Shown piece by piece: positions 35,701 through 46,005 of a DNA stretch of 64,000 bases. Positions within the stretch are counted from its first letter, which is position 1, and every line of letters begins with the position of its first letter. Origin of the DNA: Tribonema minus (taxonomy: Eukaryota; Sar; Xanthophyceae; Tribonematales; Tribonemataceae); contig JAFCMP010000533.1 of the NCBI GenBank assembly GCA_017506865.1, forward strand, positions 186,001 through 250,000, in the 5' to 3' direction. A program made the translations under genes and the position numbers. The notes under the pieces are model-generated. The model worked only from the letters and a program-made list of their open reading frames with translations, made no database searches and was not told the DNA's origin.

Positions 35701-38700
35701 TATGAATAAATCTGAATGTGTTTGTTACATACCTGCATACCCGCGCTGATGCTGCGCGCCCAGCCCCTCGTAGTAAGCGCCTGATGCAGGCTGCCCTCTG
35801 CCTCGTGCCCCAGCACGTGGCTGATGTAAACGATAGGGCGCGTGGGGCCCTGCTCCGCGCGCGGGGGCAGCGGCCAGGACAGGATGGCCGTACGCTGCTC
35901 ACGCCGCGGAACTGTATAGAGCGTATGCGGAAATAGGTGGCAGCGATCAGCACGAGCCAGCCCACAAGATATCATGCAACGAGAGACCAACACCAATTGT
36001 GTGCTCATGTACACGATGGGGCGCGTGGGGCCCTGGTCAGCGCGCGGCAGCAGCAGCCATGACCGTACGCTGCTCACGCCGCGGTACTGTCACACGCGTG
36101 CAGAAATGGGTGGCAGCAATCAGCACGAGCCAGCCCGCACGTGTTGGAGTATGAGATGGTCCAACGCTGAGTGCATGTCCTAGGGCTAGGGCACGGTCCA
36201 GTTCTAGGGGTTTCTCGAGCAACTTCCGACAAGTTCTTCAAGGGTTCTGGTGCCCCTACGAAACGGAAGGTTCCGGCTGGCAATTATTTGTGTCAACGAC
36301 GATATCACTTGTTCTACTCTCAGCTCAAGGCACCTACAAGCAGGGCATGCCTGCTCTCCTCTCTCAGTTCTCTCATGTGATGATGCAATGTGTGATGAGC
36401 TATTGCGTGCACTGTGCTGCCTTCTGGCTACCAGTGGCATGTCTGGTAATGCCGCTACCAGGTGGACGTATCATACAAGGAAATTGATCTCTTGGTCCAC
36501 AATTGATCTCTTGGTCCACAATTGATCTCTTGGTCCACGTGCGATGTTGTGTGCTGCTCTTATCCCGGCAGTATTGCATGCAGTGCGACAGGTGGCAGCC
36601 TGAGCAGTGTTGAACACCCTTCAGGCTGCCCATGCCCTGTGCAATTGGCAGCGCAGCGCGTATTTTGTGTGCACACGTTTGTCGAAAAGCGCCAGTGCGC
36701 TGCATAACGATCAGGCGCCCAGGCTTGAGACGGACGGTGTGATCATGCTGCGCAACAACACAAGAGCTCGCTGTTGCACAGCCCCTACCTCACGGTCTGT
36801 CAAATCCACAACATAGCCACTGGCGCACAGTGGTCAAGACAAAGATAAGTACGGCAAACTCACAAAGTACTTTGTACATGGGAGAGACATGAGATGATGT
36901 GAGTAGTGACGTGCTATAATTGGCATGGCGGCGCACCACCTGCGAGTATGCGCGTCCCCAGTCTGTCGGGCCCAAATGCCTCCACATCCGGCTTTGGTGG
37001 CGGCGCTGCAGTGAGCAGCAGCAAACAAGCAATGCATGCAACGACAAGGATATCAGCTGAGGCTCAGGCTACATGCCCTCTCTGCGGAGAGGCAAAGAAA
37101 AACTGGTGCCCCACGTTCCAACGACGCAGGGATCCCTAGCACTGACCGCTTAGACTCAAGGACCATCAAATAGCAATGAGTTCAACGCCACCCATTCGAG
37201 CCTGCCTCTGCTGCTACCAGCAAAATCAGCACAGTGTTGGGTCACATAAATACTAATTTACCACACAACTCGTCTTCAAAACTTCAACTTGGACTGGTTA
37301 CTTAGTGCAACTGCGGCCGCTGGCGCTGAGTTGTGCAGCGCCACAGAGTGGAAGCGCAGCACGCATCAAAAACTCAATTGAATGACTGAGCACTTCAGTT
37401 TGCCAGACAGAGCAGCTGAGTGGAGTTGCGAGGACACACACAGTGACATGACCAGATTTCCACACACAACGACTTCTCAAGTGTGCAGACCGCCGCCAGC
37501 TTCTCTGGTGTTTGAGGATATGCAATGCACTGCGCGTCCCGCCGGGCCACACATTGCGCTGAATCAAGTGCCCAAGTAGGCGTCTACCCCCGTGACAGGC
37601 CCATAAGCCTCACGCATCCCCTTCTGCGCCTCAACGCCTCAAGTTGGCGCTGCAAGCACCCTAAGCAGCAGTGCTCAGTGCATGGTGCTGTCGGCTGCAA
37701 GTGAGCAATCGCACAACGATCATATTCATGCCATCTCGAGAACAATTTGTCTGCAACAGAAAAGCAACCTAACTGATGCCCCCCTACGCATGCAGAAATG
37801 CCCCGTGCGCCATCTTATCGAGCTCGCCCGGGGGCCATTTCTTCCATTATCGAGAGTATTACAAACTTCAAGAGCGCAGCCCTGTGGCGCCTACAGCTGG
37901 AGCGCAGCACACACGCCACTGCTGTCAGGACTTTTGCTTATGGCCTCCACCAATGCCGCAAGTAACCACAACTTAGTGCAGAGGCTCACCCGCCCCCCCC
38001 CCCCCCTGCCCGAACGTCCCCCTGACCAGAGCCTCCAGCTCATCGAACGACTCCCTGCCGAGAATTGCCAACTCAAAACTTCACAAACTTCAAGTCGCAG
38101 CTGGGTGCTGCCTGCATCCAAGTGTAGCACACATGGCACTGCTCACAAGCCCCTCCGCCGCTGGCACTACTTAGGCAACCACTTATTTCGCGACGCTCAC
38201 CCGCATCCCCTCCCCTGACGTGCCCAAACGTCCCCCTGACCAGTGCTTCCAGCTCGTCCAGCGAATCCCTGCCGAGAACTGCCAGCTTCATGCGCGGAGC
38301 CACGTAGTGCTGCCTGTTGAAGTCGATCATGAGCGCGCGCGTGTCTACTCCCGGCCGCGGCGCCAGCGTCGTCAGGCACCCAGAGCCGAACTTGGCGAAC
38401 GGGTGCTTGGGGTTGGCGGAGCTCTGAGCACGCGAGAAAAATGAGGCGGCGGCAGTTGAAGCAGCGGAGCAAGCGTGAACTCAGCATGGGTGCTTGGGAT
38501 GACCAGAGCTCTGACACATAAGAAGAAATGAGGCAGCGGAAGTTGAAGTTGATCATGCGCGCGTGCGCGCATGACCACCCCCGGTCGTGGCGCCAGTGTC
38601 GTCAGGCACCCAGAGCCGAACTTGGCGAATGGGTGCTTGGGATTGGCAGAGCTCTGAACACATGAGAAAGTTTAAGCAGCGGCAGCAGTTGAAGCAGCGG

Positions 38701-41700
38701 TGCTGTGTGAATTTGGAGCTCTGACCACATGGGCGCAATGAAGCAGCGGCAATTGAAGCGTGAACTCGGCGAACATGTGCTTGGGATGACCAGAGCTCTG
38801 ACACATGAGAATAAAGCGGCAGCGGCAGTTGAAGTTAATCAGGCGCGTGCGCATGTCTACTCCCGGCAGCGGCGCCAGGGTTGTCAGGCACCCCGAGCCA
38901 AATTTCACAAACGGGTGCTTGGGATTTGCGGAGCTCTGGCGCGGAGCACGGCATGAGAAGAATAAAGCAGCGGCAGTTGAAGCAGCGGAGCAGTGTGAAT
39001 TTGGCGAACGGGTGCTTGGGGTTAGCGGAGCTCTGATCAAACGGGTAACATGAAGCAGCGGCGGTTGAAGCAGCGGAACCAGGTGAACTTGGCGAACGGG
39101 TGCTTGGATTTAGCGGAGCTCTGACTACACGGGCACAGATGAGGCAGCGGCAGTTGAGCAGCTGAGCTGTGTGGATGCAGTGAGATGATGGCGTTGCCAA
39201 TAGGTATGTAGCATCTGTCGCGCAACGCTCAGCTAGCTGAGGCACCAGAGCACCGATGGCATGCGGCGCGCCGCGGCGTGCAGCCAGATGTGCTGTCCCT
39301 GATACAGGCGATGTGTCTAATTAGCTCGAATTCATGCGAGGCGATGGAAAGTACCGCACGCACATGCGCCGATCCAAACGCGAGGTGCACGGCAAATTGT
39401 GTACGTCAGTGCGCGTTACAGTGCTCGGCAGGCGTGGCTGTCAGCCGCCTGCAAACATGCGTCAGCAGTCCTGTCCACCGCAGAGTGACCATCTCACAGT
39501 TAGGGTTAGGGTTACGCTTACAACAACTGCAAGGGGCGCACTAGCGGCTGAGACACAAGCACATGAGAAGCAGTGTGTCAAGCATTCCGTGCCTGGTGGG
39601 TGATGCAATGGATCGCTGTGGCTGGCTCAAACACACACGCTCAAGCATCGTCTACCAGTTGCACGTGGCCCGAGCAGAGGGCAGAAGAGGCGCCCCTTAG
39701 GGGCGGCGCCCCTTAGGGTTAGGGTTAGGGTTTGGCGCACGCTGCTGACAGCCACAACGCTCGCCTCATCCAACTTTCAGCGGCAGCGAGTCAACTGCTG
39801 CTTGACTGTACACACCCGTCTCAATCTTAAAACAACTCCATAATGACGATTCACTCCTCCATAAACACTCATATTTGAATCTGAATTTACACAGAAAAAT
39901 TGACGACCTAAAACTCGCCTTTAGCAGCTGGAACATGCGCCAGTTGTCCTCTGCCTGGTGCATGGTGTGCTCGCTGTCAACGGCATGCAGCTCCAATCCT
40001 CTCAGATACGTTATTCTTCTTTGAAATTGAAATAACACAAAGAAAAAATTGACAACGTAAAACTCGCCTTGAGCAGCTGGAACATGCGCCAGTTGTCCTC
40101 CGCCTGGTGCATGGTGTGCTCGCTGTCGACGGCGTGCAGCTCGCGGTCGAGCGCGTCCGCCGTGAACAGCGGGGCCCTGAAGAAGTGCGAGAACCGCTCC
40201 AGCGCGCCGTCCAGGTGCTCCGAGCCGACGTCAAAGTAGTACGATGTTTCTGCGCCAACACATTGTGAGTATTGTAGATTGTGAGCAGCTGTTCAGGTGC
40301 TACGAGACCACGTGAAGGCAGCGTGGTGGCTCCTCCGCGGGCGTCATGAGTTGGTGATGCTTCAGCGGTAAGCCAAAGCTAGGAGTAGCCGTCAGAGTAA
40401 ACAGATGTCTCAAAGGCGGTGCAAAAACCGTTCCAGGGTGCCGTCCAGGTGCTCCGAGCCAACGTCAAGGTAGTACGACGTTTCTGCCAACACACATACG
40501 GTAGGTGATATTGTAATGCCAGGGGGGTCATCCTAGTGCTCTGAGCCAATGTCAAAGTAGCACTTCTGATTATGTGAATTACAATGAATTGTTATTGTGG
40601 GCTTTAATTCCTGCTGGTACTGAGAACTCTGATGCTGCTGCGGGGGCACATTGCGCCTTCACGCTACCTACATTACGTGGTTTGAATGAACATCAAGAAG
40701 TGTGGTATTTTTGGCAGGACACATTGTATGTTTGGTGACGTATCAGGTTGTCTGGGAGCTCTGAAGTGACATCAAAAGAGTGCAATGTCTCAGAGGGCAT
40801 GCACCGCACTGTTGGCATACAAACAGCTGTCCAGGTGCTCGCAGATTATGGCGTCCTATGAACATCAAAGAAGCTCCACGGCTCTATGCAGACACCCCGT
40901 ATTCTTTTAAGCATGGATAATTCAACTGCGGTGAGCAGTTGTACCAAAGCGCACAATACACTTCAACGCCCACTTCAACTGCAGCCCAAGTCCAGATAGC
41001 GGACGCATGACACATCAGTCATCAAAGGTGGAGCGGTGTATGTTTTCATTTGTGTCGTAACCTGCAGCATCGTGAATGTATCTGACCATGGCTTCAGAAC
41101 CGCAAGTTCGTATCATAGTGAGTTGTGCGGTATCTTTGTACCTATATCACAAAAGCAGTATATATATGGGCACGATCCTTGCGGTTGCATAACGCAGGGT
41201 ATTTCATGCCTTGGAATATACGGCGGTACTGCAATACTGCAATCCATGCTGGGCTGCTAATTGCAGCACGGTATGTGACGTCAAAGAGGCGCCTTAATGC
41301 ATTGTCTTGAGCAGCACACACATGGAAATGTGGGCAGCACACCACTGACCAAGATGGTGCTTGTGCAATGCGCAGCTACGTAGTGATTGGGCCTGGAGTG
41401 TGGCTGTTGCGCTGAGCGCTGAGTTGCAGATGGAGAATGAAGTCAGTAACAGGCAAAACTACCCAAATACAGAGAGTCTCAAAGGTTCCTCGCTTGTGCT
41501 CGCATGGCGAGAGTGATGCAGCAAATTGGTTGAATGTTTATCGATTCATGAATTTCTGTGTGGAAGCCTACGCTGCCTTGTCATGAAGAAGTGCAGCGTC
41601 GAGTGATGCAAATATTCGTGCATTGAGTATCAACACAGTTAACCTTGCTGGAATGTGCACTACGATTATATGACATGAAAGACGGCAAGCTGCTGCGGTA

Positions 41701-42508
41701 TGTTCGCCGACATGTGCCATGTTCACTGGTTGACCTGTACAGCTTTTTTTGTAATTCGCATACAGGGGTGCATGCCAAAGCGGTGAACCCCTATGAACTG
41801 CTTTCAGACTTTGGCTTGAGAAACACAGCTTTCAGTGCGTCTTACTGCTGAGTTAGTTGCATAAAATAAATGTGTCGCCGAGTTGCACATGAACAGACAC
41901 TCACCTTCCATCGCGGTGTAGGCGTTGCTAGAGCCCCCGTGCCTGTTCAAAAACCGCTCGTACTCCCCCTCCTCCGGGTACGTTTCTGTCCCCAAAAACA
42001 ACATGTGCTCGTGCAAGTGAGCCAGCCCCGGCAGCTCCGCAGGATCCGACAGGTGTCCAACGTTGATGGTCACGCTCGCCGCCGCTGTTTCCGCCTCAGA
42101 ATCGCTCACGATCATCACTTCCAGTCCGTTTTCCAGGCGAACAAACCTGTAGTCCCTGGTGTCTGCAGGTGGTTTCTCAATCGCTTCAGAGGCTGGTGCA
42201 GTGTCTTCGGCAGTGACAGGGCTGGCGAGAGAGCTACGTGCAGTCGATGACTGTGGACTATTTCGCACAAGCAATCTTGCACAAGGAAAAGCAGTGGAGC
42301 TGGCAGCTCGCCAGGTGCCGCCGGACAAGGAAGATGACGACGATTGCTGGCTATCCACGAAACATTGTGGCCTCTGCATTCTGACGGCGCTGTTGCCGCG
42401 CCTGCCATTTCTGCCTGCTGCCGGGGTGAAGGACGCAACTTGAAGGTGCATAGCTGCCAACACCAAAGCCCATCTTAGCAGCAGCCCGCGAGCAACCTGC
42501 GGGATCAT
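17726..42508 (-). CDS. IDE: M16A zinc metallopeptidase (insulysin/IDE-like), 19 exons, about 1186 aa
   Basis: M16A enzymes enclose and cut short peptides in a clamshell chamber. Exons (minus): 42508-41905, 40249-40068, 38423-38201, 37005-36940, 35911-35733, 34126-33986, 33018-32437, 31358-31230, 29649-29499, 29039-28908, 27903-27719, 26494-26375, 25652-25563, 24340-24254, 23074-22940, 21423-21259, 20057-19970, 19506-19467, 17987-17726. They sum to 3561 nt in one frame. The inverted zinc motif HLHEH is at residues 164-168 and the third ligand E245 in AVDSEH is 77 residues later, the IDE spacing. All four M16 domains follow in order (ISHVLGHEAEGS, LTEEGLEHIDDVVEM, VYRNVRQDQPHSLCAYW, LRTEEQ-LGYIVAANP), ending REFKRGRPVFKAP. 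The N-terminus has a hydrophobic leader, then VASF-TPA and a Ser/Arg-rich stretch, resembling a bipartite plastid presequence. The third last and earlier introns are rich in exon echoes. Donors after exons 2, 15 and 16 are GC. Start chosen at the first in-frame ATG. Confidence 0.93.
18740..19030 (-). other. Decayed protein-like segment in the last introns of the peptidase gene
   Basis: The minus strand from about 19021 to 18740 reads as one frame with a single stop, including YNYLKYMRAFDEVKV and KWFEFVAASLSFKSMLD. It is not part of the peptidase. It could be a relic of a mobile element inserted in the intron; I cannot name the family. Confidence 0.3.
19073..19415. repeat. About 180-bp tandem duplication, two diverged units
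   Basis: Units at about 19073-19245 and 19253-19415 share GCTCAGCA, GCACAGAGCTG(G/A)GACAAGGGC and AGCAGAGTGC(G/C)GA. They lie in the intron between peptidase exons 18 and 19 and are not near a splice site. Confidence 0.6.
21430..22080 (-). repeat. Exon-echo array upstream of peptidase exon 16
   Basis: The acceptor and first part of exon 16 (LGYIVAANPRLGPPPSRV.GWSVT) recur near 21580, 21735, 21853 and, weakly, 22065. The first two echoes still read almost the whole peptide. Spacing is about 120-150 bp. Each keeps an AG next to the TTGGGGTACAT-like start. Confidence 0.85.
22195..22290. repeat. 42-bp tandem repeat, two units
   Basis: GTGTTGAGGTTGGCGTCTTG recurs 44 bp later with the same downstream CACAAGAGACC. 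Intronic. Confidence 0.8.
23781..23818. repeat. 19-bp tandem duplication next to telomere-like units
   Basis: AAGATTGGTGCTGTTTTGAT occurs twice in direct tandem, directly after three CCCTAA units at 23756-23778. Intronic. Confidence 0.85.
24395..24500 (-). repeat. Exon echo of peptidase exon 14 acceptor
   Basis: One decayed copy of the start of exon 14 (QVEQRPHRETM) with its TGCGCCAG acceptor lies near 24478, about 140 bp upstream of the real one. Confidence 0.7.
25370..25560 (-). repeat. Exon-echo array after peptidase exon 13
   Basis: Two copies of the end of exon 13 (LSPFAPLP and its donor) recur at about 25408 and 25480, with a shared GGTAGGCATGTAT flank. On the other side, GTCATGAGG...GTTGCATGAGGGG at 25688 recurs at 25846. 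Confidence 0.7.
26600..26960 (-). repeat. Exon-echo array upstream of peptidase exon 12
   Basis: At least six copies of the exon 12 start (VLESDTWH) and its AAACAG acceptor occur near 26655, 26733, 26811, 26885, 26908 and 26935, about 78 bp apart and then compressed. The copy at 26733 still encodes VLESDTWHANN with an intact CAG. Degraded further units reach about 27080. Confidence 0.85.
27200..27660 (-). repeat. Exon-echo array after peptidase exon 11
   Basis: Three copies of the exon 11 end (RNVRQDQPHSLCAYWARQ) with the GTGTGTGC donor occur at about 27219-27285, 27381-27450 and 27546-27615, about 165 bp apart. The one nearest to the exon is the most similar. Confidence 0.85.
28750..28830 (-). 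repeat. Exon echo of peptidase exon 10 end and donor
   Basis: ERLLGRLRCLIREYAG with its GTATGTAT donor is copied once at 28755-28830, 153 bp from the real exon end. Confidence 0.8.
29690..30640 (-). repeat. Exon-echo array upstream of peptidase exon 9 (about nine copies)
   Basis: The start of exon 9 (DRTFRVPKAVFVARICTTTPYSSP) and its acceptor recur near 29727, 29841, 29913, 30026, 30122, 30236, 30318, 30395 and 30613. Several keep CAG before GA(C/T)CGCAC (29841, 29913, 30236, 30318, 30613). The copies at about 29770-29841 and 29950-30026 keep the longest coding stretch. This is the largest array in the window. Confidence 0.85.
31490..31640 (-). repeat. Exon echo of peptidase exon 8 acceptor
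   Basis: CGCTTCAATCTGGCACAGGG with following GCAGAGGGTATG is a copy of the exon 8 start and acceptor flank, 185 bp upstream of the real acceptor. Confidence 0.75.
32030..32345 (-). repeat. Exon-echo array after peptidase exon 7
   Basis: The end of exon 7 (FVPTDFALRADAEPAPTPDE) and its GTGCGTAT donor are copied at about 32253-32328 (reads FVPTDFALRADAEHAPTPDE) and 32045-32100. The nearer copy is almost perfect, so alternative use of this donor is possible in principle. Confidence 0.85.
33022..33215. repeat. Two poly-G blocks flanking a short duplicated segment
   Basis: G runs at about 33024-33048 and 33170-33210 (C on the gene strand) precede the acceptor of peptidase exon 7. The AG at 33020 follows a near-pure C tract. 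Confidence 0.85.
33757..33839. repeat. Head-to-head telomere-like array
   Basis: TTAGGG units face CCCTAA units with the switch near 33795. It lies in the intron after peptidase exon 6. Confidence 0.9.
34140..34625. repeat. Minisatellite of about 50-60 bp, nine or so units
   Basis: Units of the form AAAGCAGCAGCGCTTGAGCA followed by CTGCC(A/G)T and CATGGCAT/GTTG repeat from the acceptor flank of peptidase exon 6 outward. The first unit overlaps the exon's own upstream sequence (CAGCAGCGCTTTGA). Confidence 0.8.
35180..35640 (-). repeat. Exon-echo array after peptidase exon 5 (three copies), plus one on the acceptor side
   Basis: The end of exon 5 (LGHEAEGSLHQALTTRGWA and SISAGMQ plus GTATGT) is copied at about 35532-35620, 35351-35415 and 35175-35225. 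Similarity falls with distance: the nearest differs at few residues, the middle at more, the far one is short. A copy of the exon 5 start (RREQRTAI... and GPTRPIVY) also sits at about 36010-36090 on the acceptor side. Confidence 0.88.
36483..36537. repeat. 19-bp tandem repeat, nearly three units
   Basis: TTGATCTCTTGGTCCACAA repeats in perfect tandem in the intron between peptidase exons 4 and 5. Confidence 0.9.
37970..39130 (-). repeat. Exon-echo arrays on both sides of peptidase exon 3
   Basis: Donor side: one copy of the exon end (DELEALVRGTFG) near 37990-38060. Acceptor side: copies of the exon start (SSANPKHPFAKFGSGCLTTLAP) with a CTCAG or TCAG acceptor near 38505, 38655, 38795, 38935, 39035 and 39120. 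Those at 38655 and 38935 extend furthest into the exon. Confidence 0.85.
39900..40570 (-). repeat. Exon echoes flanking peptidase exon 2
   Basis: Donor side: ELHAVDSEHTMHQAEDNWRM and FQLLK followed by the GC donor flank GCGAGTTTTA are copied at 39917-40000. Acceptor side: ETSYYLDVGSEHLDGTLERF is copied at about 40425-40487, with weaker remnants near 40550. The donor copy keeps GGCGAGT, so the unusual GC splice site was duplicated too. Confidence 0.85.
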
Positions 42509-42700
42509 ATCTTTTGCTGCTGCTGGAGCGAGACTACTGATCACGCCAACAACATGTTCTCTGACACGCCATATTCAACTTGAAGTTGAATTAATGTTGA
42601 AGTTGAACTTTGATGTCCTGGAAAAAAAGGCATGCACCCAAAGAAAAAAAAAGCGTAAAAGGATGCCATGTGTGCACCAAACTGTTCTAAGGCGTTCTTT
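42509..42700 (-). promoter_or_regulatory. Upstream region of the peptidase gene with a TTCAACTTGAAGTTGAA palindrome
   Basis: The start codon is preceded by about 190 bp without a gene. At about 42584-42600 lies TTCAACTTGAAGTTGAA, an 8-bp inverted repeat around one base, followed by a second TTGAAGTTGAA. Similar motifs occur in many introns, so a regulatory role is only a possibility. Confidence 0.3.
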
Positions 42701-43254
42701 TGACATACACGCGCCTTTGGAGCGCGCTCTGAGAGATGGCCTACCGCCACCGGAGGTCCGACACAAACACCAATGCACTGCATAGTGGCAGCAGCATCAT
42801 ACATAGAGTAGCAGGCAAAAGTCCTGTGCAATGCAGTATGCATCGCAATGCCATCATCAAGCACATCACAGCAATCAGCATGTGTTGCTCGAATGCACCC
42901 AAATATGCAGCAAAATATATCAGCAGTGCAAAGACTGCCAGTGCTGCAAGTACTGCAATACTACTGCATGTAGCTCGCCTCATACTCACTGCAGTGCAGG
43001 TACAAGCGGCTGCACCTACTCGTACTGACAGCAACAACACTCGCCAGTAGCATGCGGAATCCAGCACAGCAACCCATGCACACATCTGATGTTGACAACA
43101 AGCATCATCAGAAATGCAAGGCCCACACAGCAGCAAACATCACATGCACTTCGCGAATGGTATTGATGTGAGCTCCATCGACAGATAGTGGAGCACGGAC
43201 AGATCATATGCCTTTGAAGACACGTGTGCCTTCTGGCACTGTCAGCGCATGCGA

Positions 43255-44242
43255 CTACTGCGTTGGCACAGTCAACTCTAGCAGCCCGGGAGGCAGGCGT
43301 CCTAGCTCTTGCGTGAATGCTGGTTCTAGGTGCAGCGTTTTGAGGCCTTCCGGCAGTTTGCCGAGAGGCTGATTGAACGTACGCGACTTCTTCAAGTCCA
43401 AGACCTCAAGAGCCGCTGGAAGCTCACCAAGAGGGTGATTGATCCAGTCGCTTGCAATACAAAGCGTTTTCAGGCCTGCAGGCAGCGCACCTATGTGCCG
43501 TATGTTGAACTCAGTGTGCACATCGTCCTCCTCAATTGTGAGCGACCGCAAGCTGTCGGGGTACACCATGCGGGCTGTCCGAGTGCACTCATGAAGTGTG
43601 AGGGTTTGGAGGCCATCAATCTTAGCAATGTACTGCAGCTGCTCAGAGCTCTTCCCATACATTACTTTCAGATGCTGCAAGGCTGAGGGCACGCGGGCTG
43701 GCACCACATTGTCGATAAGCGTCAAGCGCTTCACGGAGTCAGGCACCGCCAGTGTAGCGGTACGTCTGTTGTGCCAGTGTCCAGTAGCCTACCCCCTCCC
43801 GTGTTTGAAAGAGTCAGCGTTTCCAGGCCCTCTGGAAAGGCAGTGGGCCTCGCTGCCTCTGCGTAAAGGTCAGTATGGAAGTGGAGACTGCCGACGGAGC
43901 AGCGCTGCAGCAGCAGGCCTTCGAGCAGCTGCCGTGCACACCCGCCCGTTGAGTCATCACTGATGTAGAGTATGTCAACGCGCTCAACATCAGGGATGCT
44001 CGCGAGGGCTACGGGCTCCCACTGCCAGATGCTCCACTTCCTCAGATACTTGGGGAAATATGGCAGAGGCACCTCCATCTGTTGGTCATATCCAGCTCCA
44101 GTATCTTTGTGGTCGAAGAAAGCGCTGGATAATGAATCAAGCTCGCTTTGGTCAAGCGCATGCTCACCGCAGGCTTCAGCCGCTGCCTCATGTCCCTATT
44201 GAGCGCCCACGCCGCCTTCGGGCACATGCGATTTGCCGCCAT
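43255..44242 (-). pseudogene. FNIP-repeat gene, copy B, broken
   Basis: The start MAANRMCPKAAWAL is kept at 44242, but the frame shifts twice (near 44.06 and 43.74 kb) and a stop (TVPTQ then stop) falls about 17 codons before the end of the intact copy. FNIP units FNQPLGKLPEGLKTLHL and FTQELGRLPPGLLELTVP are clear. Confidence 0.85.
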
Positions 44243-46005
44243 GATTAGTAGGATGCGGGGCCTGTCCGCAGCCCCGACACAGGGCTCCAGGCGGCGCCGC
44301 ATGAGTGCTCCGTTCCGTCAAGCGCTGATGATGGACCCCTGTGGAAGCCTAAAGAGCTCATGAGCAGCGCAGCTCTCGCCCACCAGTACTGTACTTGGTA
44401 CTCTTCGCTCGATCCTGAAGTTCAACATTATCTTGAAGTCCTTTCCAGACCGATGAGGCTTCGTTTCTGCATCACAAGACAATTGCTCGTGCTCTTCGAG
44501 GTAGCGGAAAATCTGCTGGAGCGGTCCTGCCCCCTGTTTAGGTCAACATCGCTTCGGCCCTTTGCGTGATCCCACATCGTGCCCGTGAACGCTGGTTATC
44601 CTAGCGGCCGCCGTCAAGAGGAGCACGGTATATCTGAGGTGATGCGCTTAAGATGAGTGATCAACGGCAGATACCCCCTCGACGCACCTTCTACTTTCAA
44701 AAGAATTGTGAGGGGCATTGGAGCTGCCGCGCCGCTACTTTTAAAAGGAAGCGAGCCCTACTTCGCATGGTTTCGAGCGAAAAAGCATATGGATGTGTTC
44801 CTTTCTGCTGAACGCGTTGCACAGGTCTTATGTAAGGATAGGGTGTTGTCTAGGCCGGCAAGGTAGTTTAGCTCTTCAGCAGCAATGGTGCCATCGCAGC
44901 CGCAAGGCAGAAAGGAACGATGCTTGCTGGTCCGCAAGTTGGACCGCAACTTTGGCAGTTGAACATCAGCACGCCAGCAACACATTGCGCGTCGTCACCT
45001 GCGGCCCTTGGCGTTTGTTGCCAGCACGTGCTCGTCTCATAGAAAACTTGTGGACATGTGTGCAACAAACACTTGCTGGCAATTATACATGTAGGCTTTA
45101 GTCACCGAGCTTGCCCGGCCTGCCGGCCCTTCATGCCAGTGGGGGACTGTGTGACACAGTGCACTGTTTGTAGACATGTCTGAACGTGATTTGTTACACA
45201 GCCGCCTGTGTTGCATTTTTGACCCATGGGAGTGGCGATGCCTGTCTGTAGGACTTCGCCGCGTGGCAGTGGGCGGCAATCTGGAAATTCGATGATCGGG
45301 CATGATGTAGCGGGGGCTGGCACTGGAACCCTCGGCTTGGGGGATGTCGGATGAACTCCGATGCATGGGGATAAGACTGGGAGGAGTGCATGATGCTGGC
45401 ACAAAAGCAGTAGGGTGGCGTCGATTCGGGGGCTCTTCAGGGGCTCTTGGGTCGTTTTGGCGACTTCAGCAACTGGCGAGCAGAGAAGGTACACCGACCG
45501 AGCTACACAGGAGCTGCTGCGTATACCTCACAGGCTCTCGCCTGCTTCAGTGGCCTAGAGCTCTGGAAGAACCCGGTCTTTTGGGACTGCCAGAAGACTG
45601 CCACCAGAGTGCGTTGCCTCACCAGCTATCTCGACCTGGAGGTGAGTGAGAGCTGCCTGGCAGTGCTCTTCACTCCCTTCCCTTGAGATATCGTAGCGCC
45701 GCCTCATGTAACAGTTGCAACCTGGGCCCCCTTGCAGTGTGCCCTTCCTGAGGACGTCGAGACCAGCTGCCAATGGGCAACGCTTGATGAGGCGTGGTGA
45801 AGGCGGGTGTCGTAGTGTCTGCTGTGTAAAAATGCTGCTTGCTTTTCTGTCTTCGTGCCCGTGTTCATGCTCGCTCCAGTCATGTGCCAGCAATTGTTTT
45901 GCGCTTGTGCGCCATGCATGGCTCTCAGTTGCACCTAGGCTGCTCTGCTTCTGACCAGCAGTGCAGTAGCGGCTCACTGGCTTGTCCGTTTGTATCTGCC
46001 ACTCG

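Larger units (their letters stand above)
42038..46005 (-). repeat. Segmental duplication copy B
   Basis: This is the inverted counterpart of copy A. It includes the real start of the peptidase gene (to 42038), its upstream region, a broken FNIP gene, the FNIP 5' flank and the damaged Cys-rich frames. It lacks the plastid insertion and the 47-bp hairpin. Confidence 0.85.

Noticed and set aside
37682-38218. 178-codon plus frame
   Set aside because: It overlaps the exon 3 echo of the peptidase on the other strand and has no domain.
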